From: Drosophila pseudoobscura
Lineage: Eukaryota; Arthropoda; Insecta; Diptera; Drosophilidae
Assembly (NCBI RefSeq): GCF_009870125.1
Contig: NC_046683.1
Location: 22,019,001-22,083,000 of the forward strand
Length of the DNA: 64,000 bases
Direction: 5' to 3'
Under the pieces are notes generated by a model. It made no database searches. It saw only the letters and a program-made list of their open reading frames with translations, and had not been told where the DNA came from. Below, one piece after another: positions 23,954 through 36,699 of this stretch. Positions within the stretch are counted from its first letter, which is position 1; the number at the start of each line of letters is the position of its first letter. A program made the translations under genes and the position numbers.

Positions 23954-24004
23954 TAGCACATTACACAAAATACTTTCATTTTATAAACTCGAAATTAATC
24001 GTGA

Positions 24005-24560
24005 ATTTTTAATATATTTAACTAATTTTAATATTTTGTATGTCTACCCTTAGCATTGACTACATGCTGGAGCCGTTTTTTCATCGAATTGATCAACTTT
24101 GGTAGGTCATACCAAAGACTATACAATACAATATATTGTATCTTTTGCCATTCTGCCAGTTGATCTATTCTAGTTGATAGCGGTTTTTGGGCTGCCCTTT
24201 TCCCACTTTTTTCTTCAAGTAGGCCCACAGATTTTCAATTGGGTTCAGATCGGGACTCTGAGGTGGTGTATCGATAGCCTTTCCACATTTATAAAGCAGC
24301 CAAGTTCTCACATTGGACCCTTTATGTTTGGGATCTTTTTCCTGATAAAACTTGAATTTTGCCTAATTGTCCGCAATGAGCCCCAAATTTCTCCGCACTG
24401 CTTTTTAATTTTTTTTTTTTAATTTTACTGTTTGGCATCCATCGTGTTCTCTATAAATGCTATATTGCCCACTCCCCGGCTAGAGAAACACCCCCAAATC
24501 ATTGCCGAAAGTTTTCCAAACTTTACAGTCGCAATGACGTTTCGGTTATCCCACCGACGA
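24005..24560 (-). pseudogene. Tc1-like transposase remnant
   Basis: Minus strand: 24524-24425 reads 'VKFGKLSAMIWGCFSSRGVG' and 'NIAFIENTMDA', the core between the first and second Asp; 24280-24190 reads 'DTPPQSPDLNPIENLWAYLK' with the catalytic Glu; 24120-24020 holds the frayed C-terminus. The DNDPKH region between is damaged. No terminal repeats were found, and the N-terminal DNA-binding half is missing. Confidence 0.8.
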
Positions 24561-27296
24561 AAGCTGCGGTTTTTTTTGTGCAACTCTGGAAGAGTACCTA
24601 TGACGTAGAATGGCCTGGCGTGCTGTTGCGTGCGACACAAGCAAGTCAAGTCAAAATTTCGCAACCAAATCAAAGGCAATGCAAAAATAGGGCAGCACTG
24701 AGCAACGCCAAAAGCAAACAAAAGTTTACGGTAAAGTCACTTTTTTCTAAGAACGAGATCAAAACAAAGCTCGAAAACGAAATGTGTAAAGAGTTTCTTG
24801 ACAGTGTCAGAAATGAGTAATCATTGTTTTTGTTGTTCTGTAAGTTACCTATTTATAGTTTTGTTATTTTTTTGTTGCACTGAATCGTTATGAGTTAAAA
24901 AATTGTATAAATTTGAATCAAAGGCCATTACTTTCTTATCCGAAGTCAAACAATTAAATTCATTTTCTGTGTGTAAAGAGTTTCTTGACATACTGTATGT
25001 CCGCCCAAGAGAGCTGTGCACCAAAGCAAGCTGCCCGTTCAGAGGGCAGTGGAGCTGGAGATGTAGCAAACACTCTGCATGCATTAAAAGCTTCCCGTTC
25101 GCACTAAATCAATTGAAATGCTTGTAAATAATATCACCAGCCATGTCCACAAGTTCTAAGCATCACACATATGCATACATATGTATGTATGTATGTACTA
25201 CGTACTCGTACATGCACTACTTACCCGGGACGGTACACGGGACGCACTTAAACTAATTAATCCCCGTGATTGCTGGGCAACCAGATGGTACGGGGTACGG
25301 GGTACGGGGGGAAAATGGAAAACGGTAGGGGAGGTCGATTGAATAAGTGCGTGTGCGTGTGCGTGTTGGTGGTAGAAAAAAGTCCTGAGTGTTATGTTAG
25401 ACGACAGCAAACGCCCGGTAAGTGCAATCCATCTAAAACTAGAGCAACAAGAATCACAATGGGTATCAGTAAAGGCAGATACATACATCCGGATGGGGAT
25501 ACCCTGGAAAATCCATCTATCCAATACCCGCCAGAATGTGATAGGGAAAGTCCAGTCAAGCGTATGTATCCTCCTTAGGGTACAATTCTTCCGCCAGATA
25601 CCCAATATTTTGCGAGAAATTAGCTGCAGAAAGTATACCCCTTCCTACTCCTCCTCCTCCTCCACAATTTTTTGGTTCACGGGTGCAATGATAATGATGG
25701 TGATGATAAGGATAGGCTGCCTGCTGCTGCTGCATCGATTGTCTTCTATGGCAGAGGGGCTTAGCTCTCGCACTCTCTCACACTCTCTCACACTGAGTCC
25801 CAAGGCTCTAATTGCGTTTTATATTGGCTTTGACGAACAGGCGGAAGGAAAGGCGGACAGCCTTCAGCGTCGCAGAGTTGACGACGACATCTCCCGTTGC
25901 TTCCAGGTCATTATACTGCGTTGTTGGTAGTCGTGTCCTCACAAATGCGTTGTCGTCAGAGCAGAACCGCATTAGGGATGTGAGCGCGTGCGGGAGGGAG
26001 AGGGCCTGCGCTCGTTAGAAAGGGATGCCGTGGAAATGTACCCGCATGGGGAGTCCCCATTGGGGATTCGCTGCAAATTGATCCTGGCTTATCCGAAAGG
26101 AATCGGAAGATTAGAAGAGTCTGATGATGATCGCGATCTGAATCTAAATGCAGGTATGGGAGATTGAGTTGCTAAAGTTGTTACTGTGACCTAGTGGACT
26201 TCAAATTAGTATAATTCCATTTTGCTGGACGTCGAACTGCAAGGGTATTTGTGCATACACACTACATACATATGTACATATACTCGTACTCGTAGTTAGT
26301 TACTCTGCCTACCGGCTAGACACAAGTTAACAGGTCTCTGTTAACTAATTAAACAAATATGTTAAATTTGACTTAAAAGAGTAAACGGTCGTATTCCATG
26401 GAAAGTAAGTACTATTCGGGATAGAGTTACCGAACGATATGACCCAAGTGTGACCAAGTGTGACCAAGTGTGATTTTGGTATATGTTACAATACGACGCC
26501 TACAACGCGTACCAATACCAATGCCAATAAAATATCATCTTATTAATTTTGGATTTTTCTGAGCTTTTAGGTCCAATTTTGGAATGGAAACACGCAAGTT
26601 TCCCTTTTGAAAAACGAAAAACAGAATAAACAAATTTTTTTTTGCCAAATAAAGCCCTAAACATAAAGACAATCTCTTTTAGATACAACACTTACCATAA
26701 AAACCATAGGTAATTTATATTTGTGGAGCGCCAGATCTATCAAGAAAAGTTCGATATGGCTATGAGAATTAGTTAAGAAAATCGTTGGTCGGTTTTCTGT
26801 GTTATATTTCACTCGACTGGTGGTTTATCATTGCCCTGGGACCACCTGGCAAGAAAAGACGGAAAGAATAAAAACAGAAATCAAATTTAGTCTAAAAAAT
26901 ATCGAGTTCGTCGGCAAGGTTATTGTTTGTGCAACTCCTTCGGTTCTTCTCTCAAATCCTCTTCTCCATCCACTGGCGTACCATTTCTCCCCCATCCTTT
27001 CAGTCATCCGTCCTGGCCTGCTGGACACCTCTTGTTGGCCTCTGCAGGGGAAAACATGTCCCGGCAGGCATACACATACATACATACATACATACATACA
27101 CGTGTACATATTCCGCTGCGAGGTCTGTCGAGCGCGTCGGATCGGTTCGCTTTCAAATCGAAATGCTCAAAATATGGATGTAATTATTGCCACCCTTAAG
27201 TGGTGATGGGAATAACAAATCCGATAAGTTTTCTGTTCTTCTCATCTCTCCTCCTCCTCTTGCCTGTGCTCGCTCATATGCTTGTTCCTTATAGTT
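24561..27296. other. Intergenic; no gene seen
   Basis: An exact 20-bp direct repeat (GTGTAAAGAGTTTCTTGACA) lies at 24784-24803 and 24971-24990. Other contents: ATGT array 25178-25196, GTACGGGGTACGGGG run near 25290, CACTCTCTCA repeats 25770-25795, an 11-bp tandem GTGTGACCAA(G) 26446-26472, ACAT array 27068-27100. The 178-codon frame at 25394-25930 is low-complexity and has no domain. Confidence 0.35.
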
Positions 27297-27838
27297 TCTT
27301 ATACGCAGAGTATAAAGTATATATATCTATAAAGTATGTATACATGCATATATTCTTGATCACCGCCGCGTCGGTATACATACATAGTCATGTCTTGCTG
27401 TCCGTCTGTCCATCTCTGTCCAGAGACTACAAGAGCTAGAGCAACCTTATTTTACAATATATCCAGACTGTTGTATTGTCACACTGTTGTCGCGCACCGC
27501 CCCCTTTCGACAACACAAAGGCCAAAAATCTGTGGCATCCACAATTTTAAAGATACTAGCAAACCGCAGAATCGTAGAGAATGACCATATCTACCAGTCT
27601 GCCAGATTACCAGATCTGGATCAGATCAGATCGGATCGGATCGGATCGAATCAATTTTATAGCCAGAAGGAAAAATGAAATTTGCAGTGGCTACGAAACG
27701 CCTTCCACGCGCTTGTTCATTCTTTCTCTCTCTGTCACACACTCTTCCTGGTGCAGTGTGCGACCTCTGGCGTAGGGGGGATCACTGGACCACGCTGACT
27801 GAGCATCGGGTATAAATCACAAAGTTTCCTCTCGTTTG
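27297..27838 (+). mobile_element. DINE-1 copy E, diverged
   Basis: Order of blocks is standard: 'GAGTATAAAGTATATATATC', 'ATTCTTGATCACC', 'GAGACTACAAGAGCTAGAGC', 'CCAAAAATCTGTGGCATCCA', 'AATTTGCAGTGGCTACG', then 'GCATCGGGTATAAATC' and 'CCTCTCGTTT'. Many substitutions place it among the older copies. Confidence 0.8.
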
Positions 27839-30004
27839 TTTAATTTACGTTACATATTTTCTTAAAGTTTGTTTTTGTTATTAAGCGTGTGATGTGATTT
27901 TCGAATAAATCCTCCTTTTCACCAAGGCCCAATGCAAATTATTGAATAGTTTGTTATCTTTAAAGACAACATAGAATATTTAGTTGAAATGAATCAAGAT
28001 AGGATATATTTTGACTTTTCAAGTCTGAAGCTTCATTTGGTAGGAAGTGACTTAAAGTGAAATCAGAAAATTTCGAATCAAATTTCTACGCCACGAATTG
28101 TTTGAAAGCAATCAAATAGATCAAATCCACCCTTACATCGTGCCAATGTATTACCAGAGAGCAACATGAGTTTTAGCCGAAAATGGTTTTGGAGATACTC
28201 CGTCCTCTGACTTTTACCTGAATCAGCTGTGGTCGAGCAGATAATATTAGAAGAGAACATGGTTTTAAAAATACTCAAACTGAATATTTGCTGATTTTAA
28301 TATGTTTTCACTTCAAAGCTAATGTAATTATGCCTTTTCATTAAATTAGTCAATTAAGTTTCAAAAGGCTTAGAAAATATTATCGGAACAGTATAACATA
28401 TTCTTTCATATAAAAAATGTGTTTTTATCCCACTCAATTTGCAGAGTCTTTCAATCTGGTAACCCAAGCTCAAAGACCACTTCTGTTTTTTGGTAACGTA
28501 ACGCCAGATCATATTTTGGATATATTTATCTTTAGAAATTTGACATTTTTTGTATTGTTTTTGTTTAACATTCTGACGTACATATGTACATATGTACATA
28601 CTACAACGCATTGTAAGTTTGCGCCAGAATGGAAATTTCCATATATGTACGTATGTATGTACATATGATTTTCATAGTTCAACTTTATGTACATCGTCAT
28701 GTACTAGTAATTTTTAGAAATAGATTTCCCATGTAGTTATTTTACAGGTCTTCATACTCAGACACGACCGAACATATGTAAGTAATAGTATACATATGTA
28801 TGTATGTATGTGTATATATGTACATAAGTATGTACATATGTATGTGCATAGGTTTCTGGCTCTACCTTTGGTAGGGTCGACATTTCTTGACTTCTGTGTC
28901 GATACTCAGGCACCCCCCCCCCTCCCCCCGGCGGGCACACAATTCGTGTTTGTTTCCATTTTCCGTATCCCCCCACTGCTTCTGCCCCAATCCCCGAACT
29001 TGTGGTGCGTTTGTCATCTCCTCACACCGTTTCCTCTTCTTGTTACTCCTTCTTGGCTCTACATACATACGTGCATACTTTCGCCCTTAGATTATTTTTT
29101 GTGAAACGAGATCTTTAGACCGAAACAGAATTCCACACGTCAAATTGATTTTCATCTATTTTATTTACAAAATAAGAAAGAAAACAAATGACGTAAAATA
29201 AAGCGATTTATGCATGTACATACATACATATGTACGAGTATGTACGTACATATGTATGAATGTATGTATGTATGTATGTATGTACGAAATGGTTATGGTT
29301 AGAAATGTCAGGCGACACGTTTGCGTATGGTATGTATGTCGGCAACTGGGTGCGTGTGCGTGCGTGTCGAGCCATGTGCTTTGCCATTCCGTCCTCTCAT
29401 CCCTCCCGGGCACAGGCCACACTCAGCCGCGCACACACACGCGTGGCGTATGCATGTAAAACTCTCTTGCGGCAACTCTCTTGCCTCCCTCCGTCTCGTC
29501 CTCACACCGAGAGGCGGAATCAATCAGCAGAAGAGGTGGGAGAGCGGGTTCGGTGCTCTCGTTATCTTTGAGAAAACTAAAAGATTATTGGGATTAGCCT
29601 TGTCGCATGTGTGAGCTCGTCTTAGTTCTTGATGTGTCTTAAACCTCTTCTCCTTTCAGCTTTTCTTGTTGTTGCTCTGGCAATGATTCTTCTCCCGCCA
29701 TGCGGGGTCTGAGGGTTAGTACATACATACATACATATGTATGTATGTACGAATGTATGCACACACTTCCAGGCATACCGTACATTTCCGACACCCTAAA
29801 ATATGGTAGAAGTATGCATTCGTTTAACCCCTTAAAACCAAACCTACATATTTGTAATCTTAAGTCAAGATTTCTATGGGATGGGTCGTAATTCTCCATA
29901 TTCTCATTCACATTACTCGAAACCTCTACTGACTGATATTTTAATTCCAGGCCGCAATAAAAACGTCGTTATTAACATTAGCATCTACATACATACATAT
30001 GTAT
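27839..30004. other. Intergenic; no gene seen
   Basis: 28009-28085 is a dispersed repeat also found inverted at 49187-49262. Further: ACATATGT arrays at 28578-28605, 28790-28855, 29215-29285 and 29720-29750; a C-run (CCCCCCCCCTCCCCCC) at 28911-28928. Confidence 0.35.
28009..28085 (+). repeat. Dispersed repeat S, copy 1
   Basis: Contains TTTGGTAGGAAGTGACTTAAA and AAATCAGAAAATT. The same blocks, in the same order, occur on the minus strand at 49262-49187. Family unknown. Confidence 0.6.
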
Positions 30005-30113
30005 GTTAGAAAACTAAAGGTGAATTTGATCTTTGAATTATGCTTATTGGAAAAGTTTTACAAGACGTGAAAGAATTCACATAAGCGTGTACTTCTTTTT
30101 TTGGCCAGTAGTG
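30005..30113 (-). mobile_element. Solo terminal repeat of a Tc1-like element 1 relative
   Basis: About 109 bp align, inverted, with the first 109 bp of the element at 794-2415, including GACGTGAAAGAA, ATAAGCGTGTACTT and the exact tip TTGGCCAGTAGTG followed by TA (30114-30115). It has roughly 15-20% substitutions, and the rest of the element is gone. Confidence 0.85.
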
Positions 30114-30331
30114 TACATATGTATTGCACGACGATCCATAATTGGCCCTGATGACAATAGCGATGACATAAGCCTGGAGAGGTCCTATGGCATAGGCCTA
30201 GCACTCATTCGAGTAGATGTTCATATAAGCGATACAAGATGCACATATTGAGTCAGTTGGATTTTCAAAACAGTTATTTCAGAACAATGCTCTCGGTAGA
30301 TCAGCGATGGGCAGTGCACTTGTCCAAAAAC

Positions 30332-30885
30332 AACGAGGGGGAACGTTGGGAGTTGCTGCGGAGACCGCAACTCTACATTTATACCCGATACTTAGTCCGT
30401 ATGGATCTCCTCCGCCAAACGGCGCTAACATTGAACGAAAAAGAGTGTGTGCGAGAGAGACAGAAAATCAGTCTGAGCGTGACGTCGGGCGCTGCGTAGC
30501 CACTGCAAATTGATTTGTTTCTTTTGGTTATAATAATGATCCGATCTTATTCAGATTTGGCAATCTGGTAGATATGGTCATTCTCTGTGATTGTGCATTT
30601 CTAATTTTCCCGTATCCACAGATTTTCGTCGATTTTCGTTACACATAAGTGTAACAGTGACATTTCACAGAAGTCTGGATACAAAATGTCGTTGCTCTAG
30701 CTCTTATACATAGTCTTTGAGCACTAGGCGCTCATAGTGACGCTCAGACAGACATGCTCAATCTACTCGGTCATTAATGGATCAGCAATATATGTACATA
30801 TGTATGTATATATGGTGACGGTCCACTTCCACTTTCACCATAAATCTAAAATACACCTATACTCATTTTGAGTATCGGGTATAAA
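30332..30885 (-). mobile_element. DINE-1 copy F
   Basis: Starts CGAGGGGGAACGTTGGGAGTTGC and ends CATTTTGAGTATCGGGTATAAA. It includes 'GTGACGTCGGGCGCTGCGTAGCCACTGC' blocks in part, 'GGTTATAATAATGATCCGATC' and a small ACATATGT insertion at 30790-30812. Confidence 0.88.
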
Positions 30886-33154
30886 AACAAATACCAAATA
30901 CCCGCCAAAATATGTGCATATGTGTGTACCTGCTCGACTCTAGGCGTCTGAGGCGGCAGAGGCAGAGGCAGAGGCATCTCGATGAAAGGCTGGCAAGAAG
31001 GAGTACTGCTGGATTATGAGCTGATAAAATTGGGAAAGCTCGGCAACGCCCCCATTCAGCGTATTTTGAATTGGCTCTCACAAAACGCAGGCGATCCTAG
31101 TTATTACTCGAGCGATTGTGGAGACTGTCGTTCGATGGCAACTGATCAAGGGATCAAGGGATCAAGGCACGAAGGGATGATAGGGGACGCTGCGAATGCC
31201 GCCCGAATGAAGGTATTCCGCAGAAGCGAGCGGCAGAGCAGGGTGGCCACATAGGAGGAACGGGACGGAATGGAACGGAATGGAACGGAACGTAAATAAC
31301 CATTGTCCCTGCGAAGCAATGTCTTGCGGCCGTTCCGCAGACACTCGGAGCTGCTTACGATTCTTCACGTTTCTAGGCGTTCTTTAGTTATTGTTAGTTA
31401 ATAGCTAATTATATATCAGGTAATTTCTCTTAAGAATCATTTTATAAAGGAAAAAAATACAGATGTACATGTAATGAAAAAAAGACTACAGAGTATAGAG
31501 CGGGTAAACTTGGGGCCCATTGTTTTTGTCACAAGCCATGGCGACCTGTATATTAGTAAACACCTGGGCTTATCCACCATTTCTTAGATCTTAACATATG
31601 TACATACTATATTGGCACGATGCCCCACAGTTTGAGCTATCTCTATATTCCCAATTTATAGCAGCATATGTACATATGTACATGTATGTATGTACAGGCA
31701 TGTGTTTTTATGTATCAGAGTAGCGACTACAGAGTACATTGTAGTCGACTATTGCTCCTTCGCTATAATAATAATAATGTTCTGGTTTTTTCTGTTACAC
31801 TTTTCCTGTTCTGCTGCTCCTGCTGTTGCCTTGATGGCCCTCCTCATCTTTGTTCCCCTTTGTTGCTCTGACTGTGAGTGCGAATGAGAGATTTTGATGG
31901 CAACAATCCCATTCCCATTCCTATTCCTTTTCCCATTCCCATTCCCATTCCCATTCCCATAGCAACTTGTTGGCCTTTGTCTGTAAACAGACAGACACGC
32001 AAACATACATACACTCACTATATATACATACGTACGAACACTCGAACACACGCATACACACACACACACATGCAAATGTGAGAGTTTCGGTTGTTCCTGT
32101 CTTTCAGCTGTTCAAAGATTGTTAAATATCAAAGGAAACCTCCACTGGAGGAAAGGAACTGTGTTTTCCCTGCTCCCATTGAAGAAACAATTTTGTTTTT
32201 GTATACAGACATACATATACATATGTATACATACATTTTAGGTGTAGGGTGAAGTGTGACCGGGGACGGGTGCGGTTGAGGCGAGTAAAAGCCGTTTGGT
32301 GTGAGGCTATTGGTTCTGGGATAGTGGGATAATGGGTCCGAAGATCCCTGGATCTTTCCATAAGTAGGCTTCCCCCTCAGCGTAAGGCAATAAGCTCTTA
32401 TATTTGTCAGGTGTAACACTCATAGAAACTACTTGCTTTGACTCTGTGCTCGCCCAAAGGAAATAAGCTGCGGAAGACAAGGGGCAATGTAAAAGTATTG
32501 ATTCCAGCAAAGAGCGCAGCTGCGCGAAAGCGCGGCCAACCTGTCCTTGCATTGGTCTCAAAACTGTTGGCTCTGTGAATGTCCAGAACACTCTAAATAT
32601 TGTACATACAAATACATATGTATGTACAAATACCTTTCGTACTCTAGAAGCGCTGGGCAATCGGCCTGAGCACAAGGATATTCTGGAGGCCGATATTGAT
32701 TCCAGTTTTACTTGTATATTAAAAGTCACCTGAATAAAATCATTTGTGGGAAAAACTTTATGGGATAATCCTTTCATCGACCCCAGTAAGTTGTCGTTGT
32801 ACTCATATCCATCTATCGCTTTCCATTCCATTCCTACCCCTATATTTGTGCTCTTCTGACTCCATTCTGTTTCTTTCCATTATCCTCGACTTGGTCCCTG
32901 CAGGCTCAGATTCAATTCATCGCCTATGCCATCATCATTCATCCGTCCTGCCCGCTACGCCCCCTGGGAACGGACTGACGACGATCCCACATGTGTGGGA
33001 CACATTTCGCTGAAAAACTAATCTGCTAAAATGGAATTCATTTTTGGGAATGATTAAACTCTGCCACAGTCAATCAAGCCCTGGCTTTTTTATAGACTTT
33101 CGGCTCCTAAAATTTGATTATAATGAATTATGGTTCTCCTTTATAGATCCGGTT
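30886..33154. other. Intergenic; one unexplained 174-codon frame, otherwise simple sequence
   Basis: GGAATGGAACGGAAT-type repeats lie at 31258-31293, ATGTACAT arrays at 31667-31695, a (CCCATT)n run at 31905-31961 and (CA)n at 32053-32070. A frame on the minus strand, 32831-32307, is 174 codons long from an ATG but crosses an ACATACATATGTATG repeat and shows no known domain or homologue I can name. I do not claim it as a gene. Confidence 0.3.
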
Positions 33155-33636
33155 TTTTATACCCGATACTCAAAATGAGTATAGGGGTATATTAGATTTG
33201 TGGTGAAAGTGGATGTTTGCAACGTCCAGCAGGAAGCGTTTCAGACCCCATGAGCCATGTCTGTCCCTCCATCGCTATGAGCGCCTAGTGCTCAAAGACT
33301 ATAAGAGCTAAAGAAACGACATTATGCATCCAGACTTCTGATAATTCACTGTTAAAAGTTTATTTCAAAATTTTGCCCCACCTTCCTTCCTTCCTTTCCG
33401 CCCCACAAAGGACGAAAATCATAGAGAATGACCATATCTACAAGATTGCCGAATCTGGCTCAGATCGGATCCTTTTTAAAACCAAAAGGAACAAATCTAT
33501 TTGCAGACTTGCAGGATCACTGACATTCTGTCTCTCTCGCACGCACTCTTTGTCGTTCCATGTTAGCGCCGTTTGGCGGAGGAGCGCCATACTGACTAAG
33601 TATCTGGTATACATATGTAGATGTAGAGTTGCGGTC
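33155..33636 (+). mobile_element. DINE-1 copy G
   Basis: Starts TTTTTTATACCCGATACTCAAAATGAG and runs to GTAGAGTTGCGGTC, where the terminal 15-20 bp are missing. It contains a TTCCTTCCTTCC expansion at 33384-33399. Confidence 0.88.
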
Positions 33637-34344
33637 GAGGGAAAGAGGGAAGCCAAATTTTTTGAAAACCGCAAGTCCGAAAAGCTGATTAGTCCAGTTA
33701 TCAATGGGCTTTTCAAATTGTTAGCCTAAGCTTACCCTCTGGAAAATACAAAATGAATCAGGAACAGCTGAGCTACATTTTTTTTTTTTTGTTTTATTTT
33801 ATATTTTTATTTGTATTGCATTATTAAGGTTGGTAAAAATACGATTTTTTTAGATCAAATAACTCCTGATTTTCTTCAGTAGTGTTACCACAGCTCTCAC
33901 ACCCATGCCCATGGCCTTGGCAACAAAGGGTCCTTCAAGTAGAATTAGTTTCTTCGATGGAAGTGTGTGAGAGAATCAGTCGGCACTGCTCTTCCTTTTG
34001 GCAGGCGTGTTTCTGTCAATCTGCTTATTTGTAATTTGTTGTATGTAAAAAGACGTACAATTTTCTTTCTACATTAAGCAGAAAGAGACCCAGGGTAGGG
34101 CTGCCATTTTAGCTTTTTTAAGGCTATATGCATATATGTACATATACATATGTACCTCTCTCGTTCTATATAGAATAGTTGATACAATAGTTGAACGCGA
34201 TACAATTTATTCACTATGTTGGGAGCACAAAGACTACGAAAGTAAGTTTTGGGCAGAGGTGCTGGCTTACAATGGCTTACAACCCCGGAAATACCACAAC
34301 AACAACGAGCCCCTTGCACTAATTGCGATTATCTCTCCCTTCCC
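33637..34344. other. Intergenic; short coding-like stretch on the minus strand
   Basis: Minus strand 33975-33850 is an open stretch of 41 codons reading 'LPSKKLILLEGPFVAKAMGM' and ending at TAA, with a TGA just upstream of it. It looks protein-like but I cannot assign it. The rest is AT-rich with an ACATATGT run near 34130-34155. Confidence 0.25.
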
Positions 34345-34545
34345 TGCAGTACTGGTGGTGGCGATTGATCTTGACCATGCCCGAACTACCTACTCCGCTG
34401 GTTCGTACATGGGTTCCATCGGTACAAAGCAGCCCGACAGTGAGCACGCGAAAACTATACTGCTCTGCCGCTGCTCTGTTTTCCGTTAGCATAGTGCTAG
34501 GGCTAGAGCAAGTGTCGTGCAATGAAGTGGAAATGTGGAGGAAAT
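34345..34545 (+). repeat. Exon-like dispersed repeat R, copy 2
   Basis: Closest relative of copy 1 (7425-7640, inverted). A polypyrimidine/AG acceptor (CTTCCCTGCAG) precedes an open stretch containing 'ARTTYSAGSYMGSIGTK'. The donor position of copy 1 is here CAGTGAGCAC. Downstream blocks CTGCTCTGCCGCTGCTCTG, TTAGCATAGTGCTAGGGC and TCGTGCAATGAA are conserved. Confidence 0.5.
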
Positions 34546-34725
34546 AGTAGTATTAGTTGTAGAAATAGTAGTTGAGAAAAGAAGATGTTTTTTTAAGTTC
34601 GAATGCCTGTAATAATAAAACCATTAATACAAAAAATAGTAAAACTTGCATAAGTATTCTTTAAGGAAGCTACTAAATCCAAAGAAGTAAAAATAATAAT
34701 GAAATTGTGAACTGTGAGAGTTTTT

Positions 34726-35342
34726 AACGAGGGGGAACGTTGTGAGTTGCTGCGGAGACCGCAACTCTACATTTATACCCGATACTTAGTCAGTATGGCT
34801 CTCCTCCGGCAGACGCCGCTAATATTAAACGACACGAAAAACGCACGCAATCTTGTGCGAGAGAGACAGAAAATCAGTCTGAGCGTGACGTCGGGCGCTG
34901 CGTAGCCACTTCAAATTAATTTATTCCTTTTGGCTATAAAAATGATCCGATCTGATCCAGATTCAGCAATCTGATAGATATGGTCATTATCTAGGATTCT
35001 GCGTTTTTAGTTTTCTCGAATGTGCAATATTGTGGATGCCACAGATTTTCGTCCTTTGTGGGGGCGGAAGAGGTGGGGCGAAATAGAATGAGATATACTT
35101 GTAACAGTGACATATATATCACAGAAGTCCGGATATAAAATGTCGTTGCTCCAGCTCTTTGTCCTCTCGGCGCTGATAGGTACGACAGAGAGACAGGGCT
35201 CAATCGACTCGGCCATTGATGCTGATCAAGAATATATATACATACTTTATGGGGTCGGAAACGATTCCTTCTGGACGTTACACACATCCACTTTACCACA
35301 AATCTAATACACCCCAATGCTCATTTTGAGTATCGGGTATAA
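34726..35342 (-). mobile_element. DINE-1 copy H
   Basis: Starts AACGAGGGGGAACGTTGTGAG and ends GAGTATCGGGTATAA. Close to the consensus across its length with one central unit. Confidence 0.9.
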
Positions 35343-36190
35343 CAAAATGTAGCAACAGTATGAATGTTACAACATTATACTTGCGCAATCCTAAGCGTAC
35401 GTTTTGCAAGCGTGAGTTTTATTTTTAATACATTTCACTACTGCTGTAAGTTGTATAGACATGGGTGGTATGCGCAGACAAGGCGCCATATTGCCACATG
35501 AATGGAGGCCATCATTGTCATACAAGAATGAAATGGAGGGTGCTAGTGTTGCTAAAATTATATAAAAACACTAAGACCAATAAAAGCGGTTTGAGCCACT
35601 TTTGGCGTTTTTTCGAATCTGGCTTCTATTGACTCAGAAATTTGGGCAGCACTGCCCAGCGGAATCAAAAGCAGTGGCCGAGAAAGCACAGTCTGAGACA
35701 GAAGCAGCTAGTGAGAGCAGCTGGGGACATGCATTCATACATACATACATACATACATACATATGCATGTTCATGTGCATATGTACATATGTATGTGTTT
35801 GACAATGAACCTTTAATAACCCGTCAAGAGGACGCCGAACGCACAAACGTTCCCATAAATCAAGGTGGAATGAGGTCGTAATGCGGGAGGATGTGGTTGA
35901 AGAAATAGGACTACATACAGAGCGCCCCTATGCACAAGAAACATACATAGAAAGATAAATGAACAGGAAAGGGGGCACAAATAGGGCAGGACAGAGAGCA
36001 GGCGAGAAGGTCAGTCGGCAGACGTCGCTGGTCTCGAAGGAAAGAAGAGAGCAGGAAGCAGAGAGCTTAGTGGAGTGCGTGGAGTGTAGAGAGCGGCGCT
36101 CTCCTTTGGGTTTTATTTATATTCACACACATCCAAGCACAACGAAGTTTGGAGTTGTATTTGCCGTTGTACTGAGCAAAATAAGACCCA
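35343..36190. other. Intergenic; no gene seen
   Basis: A TATA-like ATTATATAAAAACAC is at about 35560. An ACAT array lies at 35735-35765 and an ATATGTACATATGTATG run at 35778-35796. No coding sequence could be attached. Confidence 0.3.
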
Positions 36191-36699
36191 ACGGAGGGGA
36201 ACGTTGTGGGTTGCTGCTGCGACCGCAACTCTACATTTTTACCCGACACATAGTCAGTATGGCTATATTGAGCGAAAACGTGTCTGAACGTGTCGTCGGG
36301 CGCTGCGTAGCCACTGCATATTGATTTGCTCCGATCGACAATCTGATAGATATAGTCATTCTCTATGATTGTGCGTTTTTAGTTTTCTCGTATCTTCAAT
36401 ATTGTGGATGCCACAGATTTTCGTCGTTTGTGGGGGCGGAAGTGAGCGGGGCAATGTTTTGAAATATAATTGTAATTGTGACATATCACAGAAGTCTGGA
36501 TATAAAATGTGGTTGCTCTAGCTCTTATAGTCTTTGAGAACTAGGCGCCAGACAGACAGGGCTCAATCGACTCGGCTATTGATGCTGATCAAGAATAGAT
36601 ATACTTTATGGGGTCGGAAACTATGACAATGTGTTTCTTCCATCGTCCTTCTGGACGTTATACACATCCATTTTCATCACAAATCTAATATACACCTAT
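36191..36699 (-). mobile_element. DINE-1 copy I, first part (split by hAT-type MITE; resumes 37181-37213)
   Basis: Starts ACGGAGGGGAACGTTGTGGG and runs to AATATACACCTAT. The last 30 bp (CACCTATACTC...GAGTATCGGGTATAAA) follow the MITE at 37181-37213. Confidence 0.88.

Noticed and set aside
25394-25930. 178-codon plus-strand frame
   Set aside because: Low-complexity Ser/Leu-rich stretches, no domain, no splice or polyadenylation context; overlaps simple CTCCTC and CTCTCA repeats.
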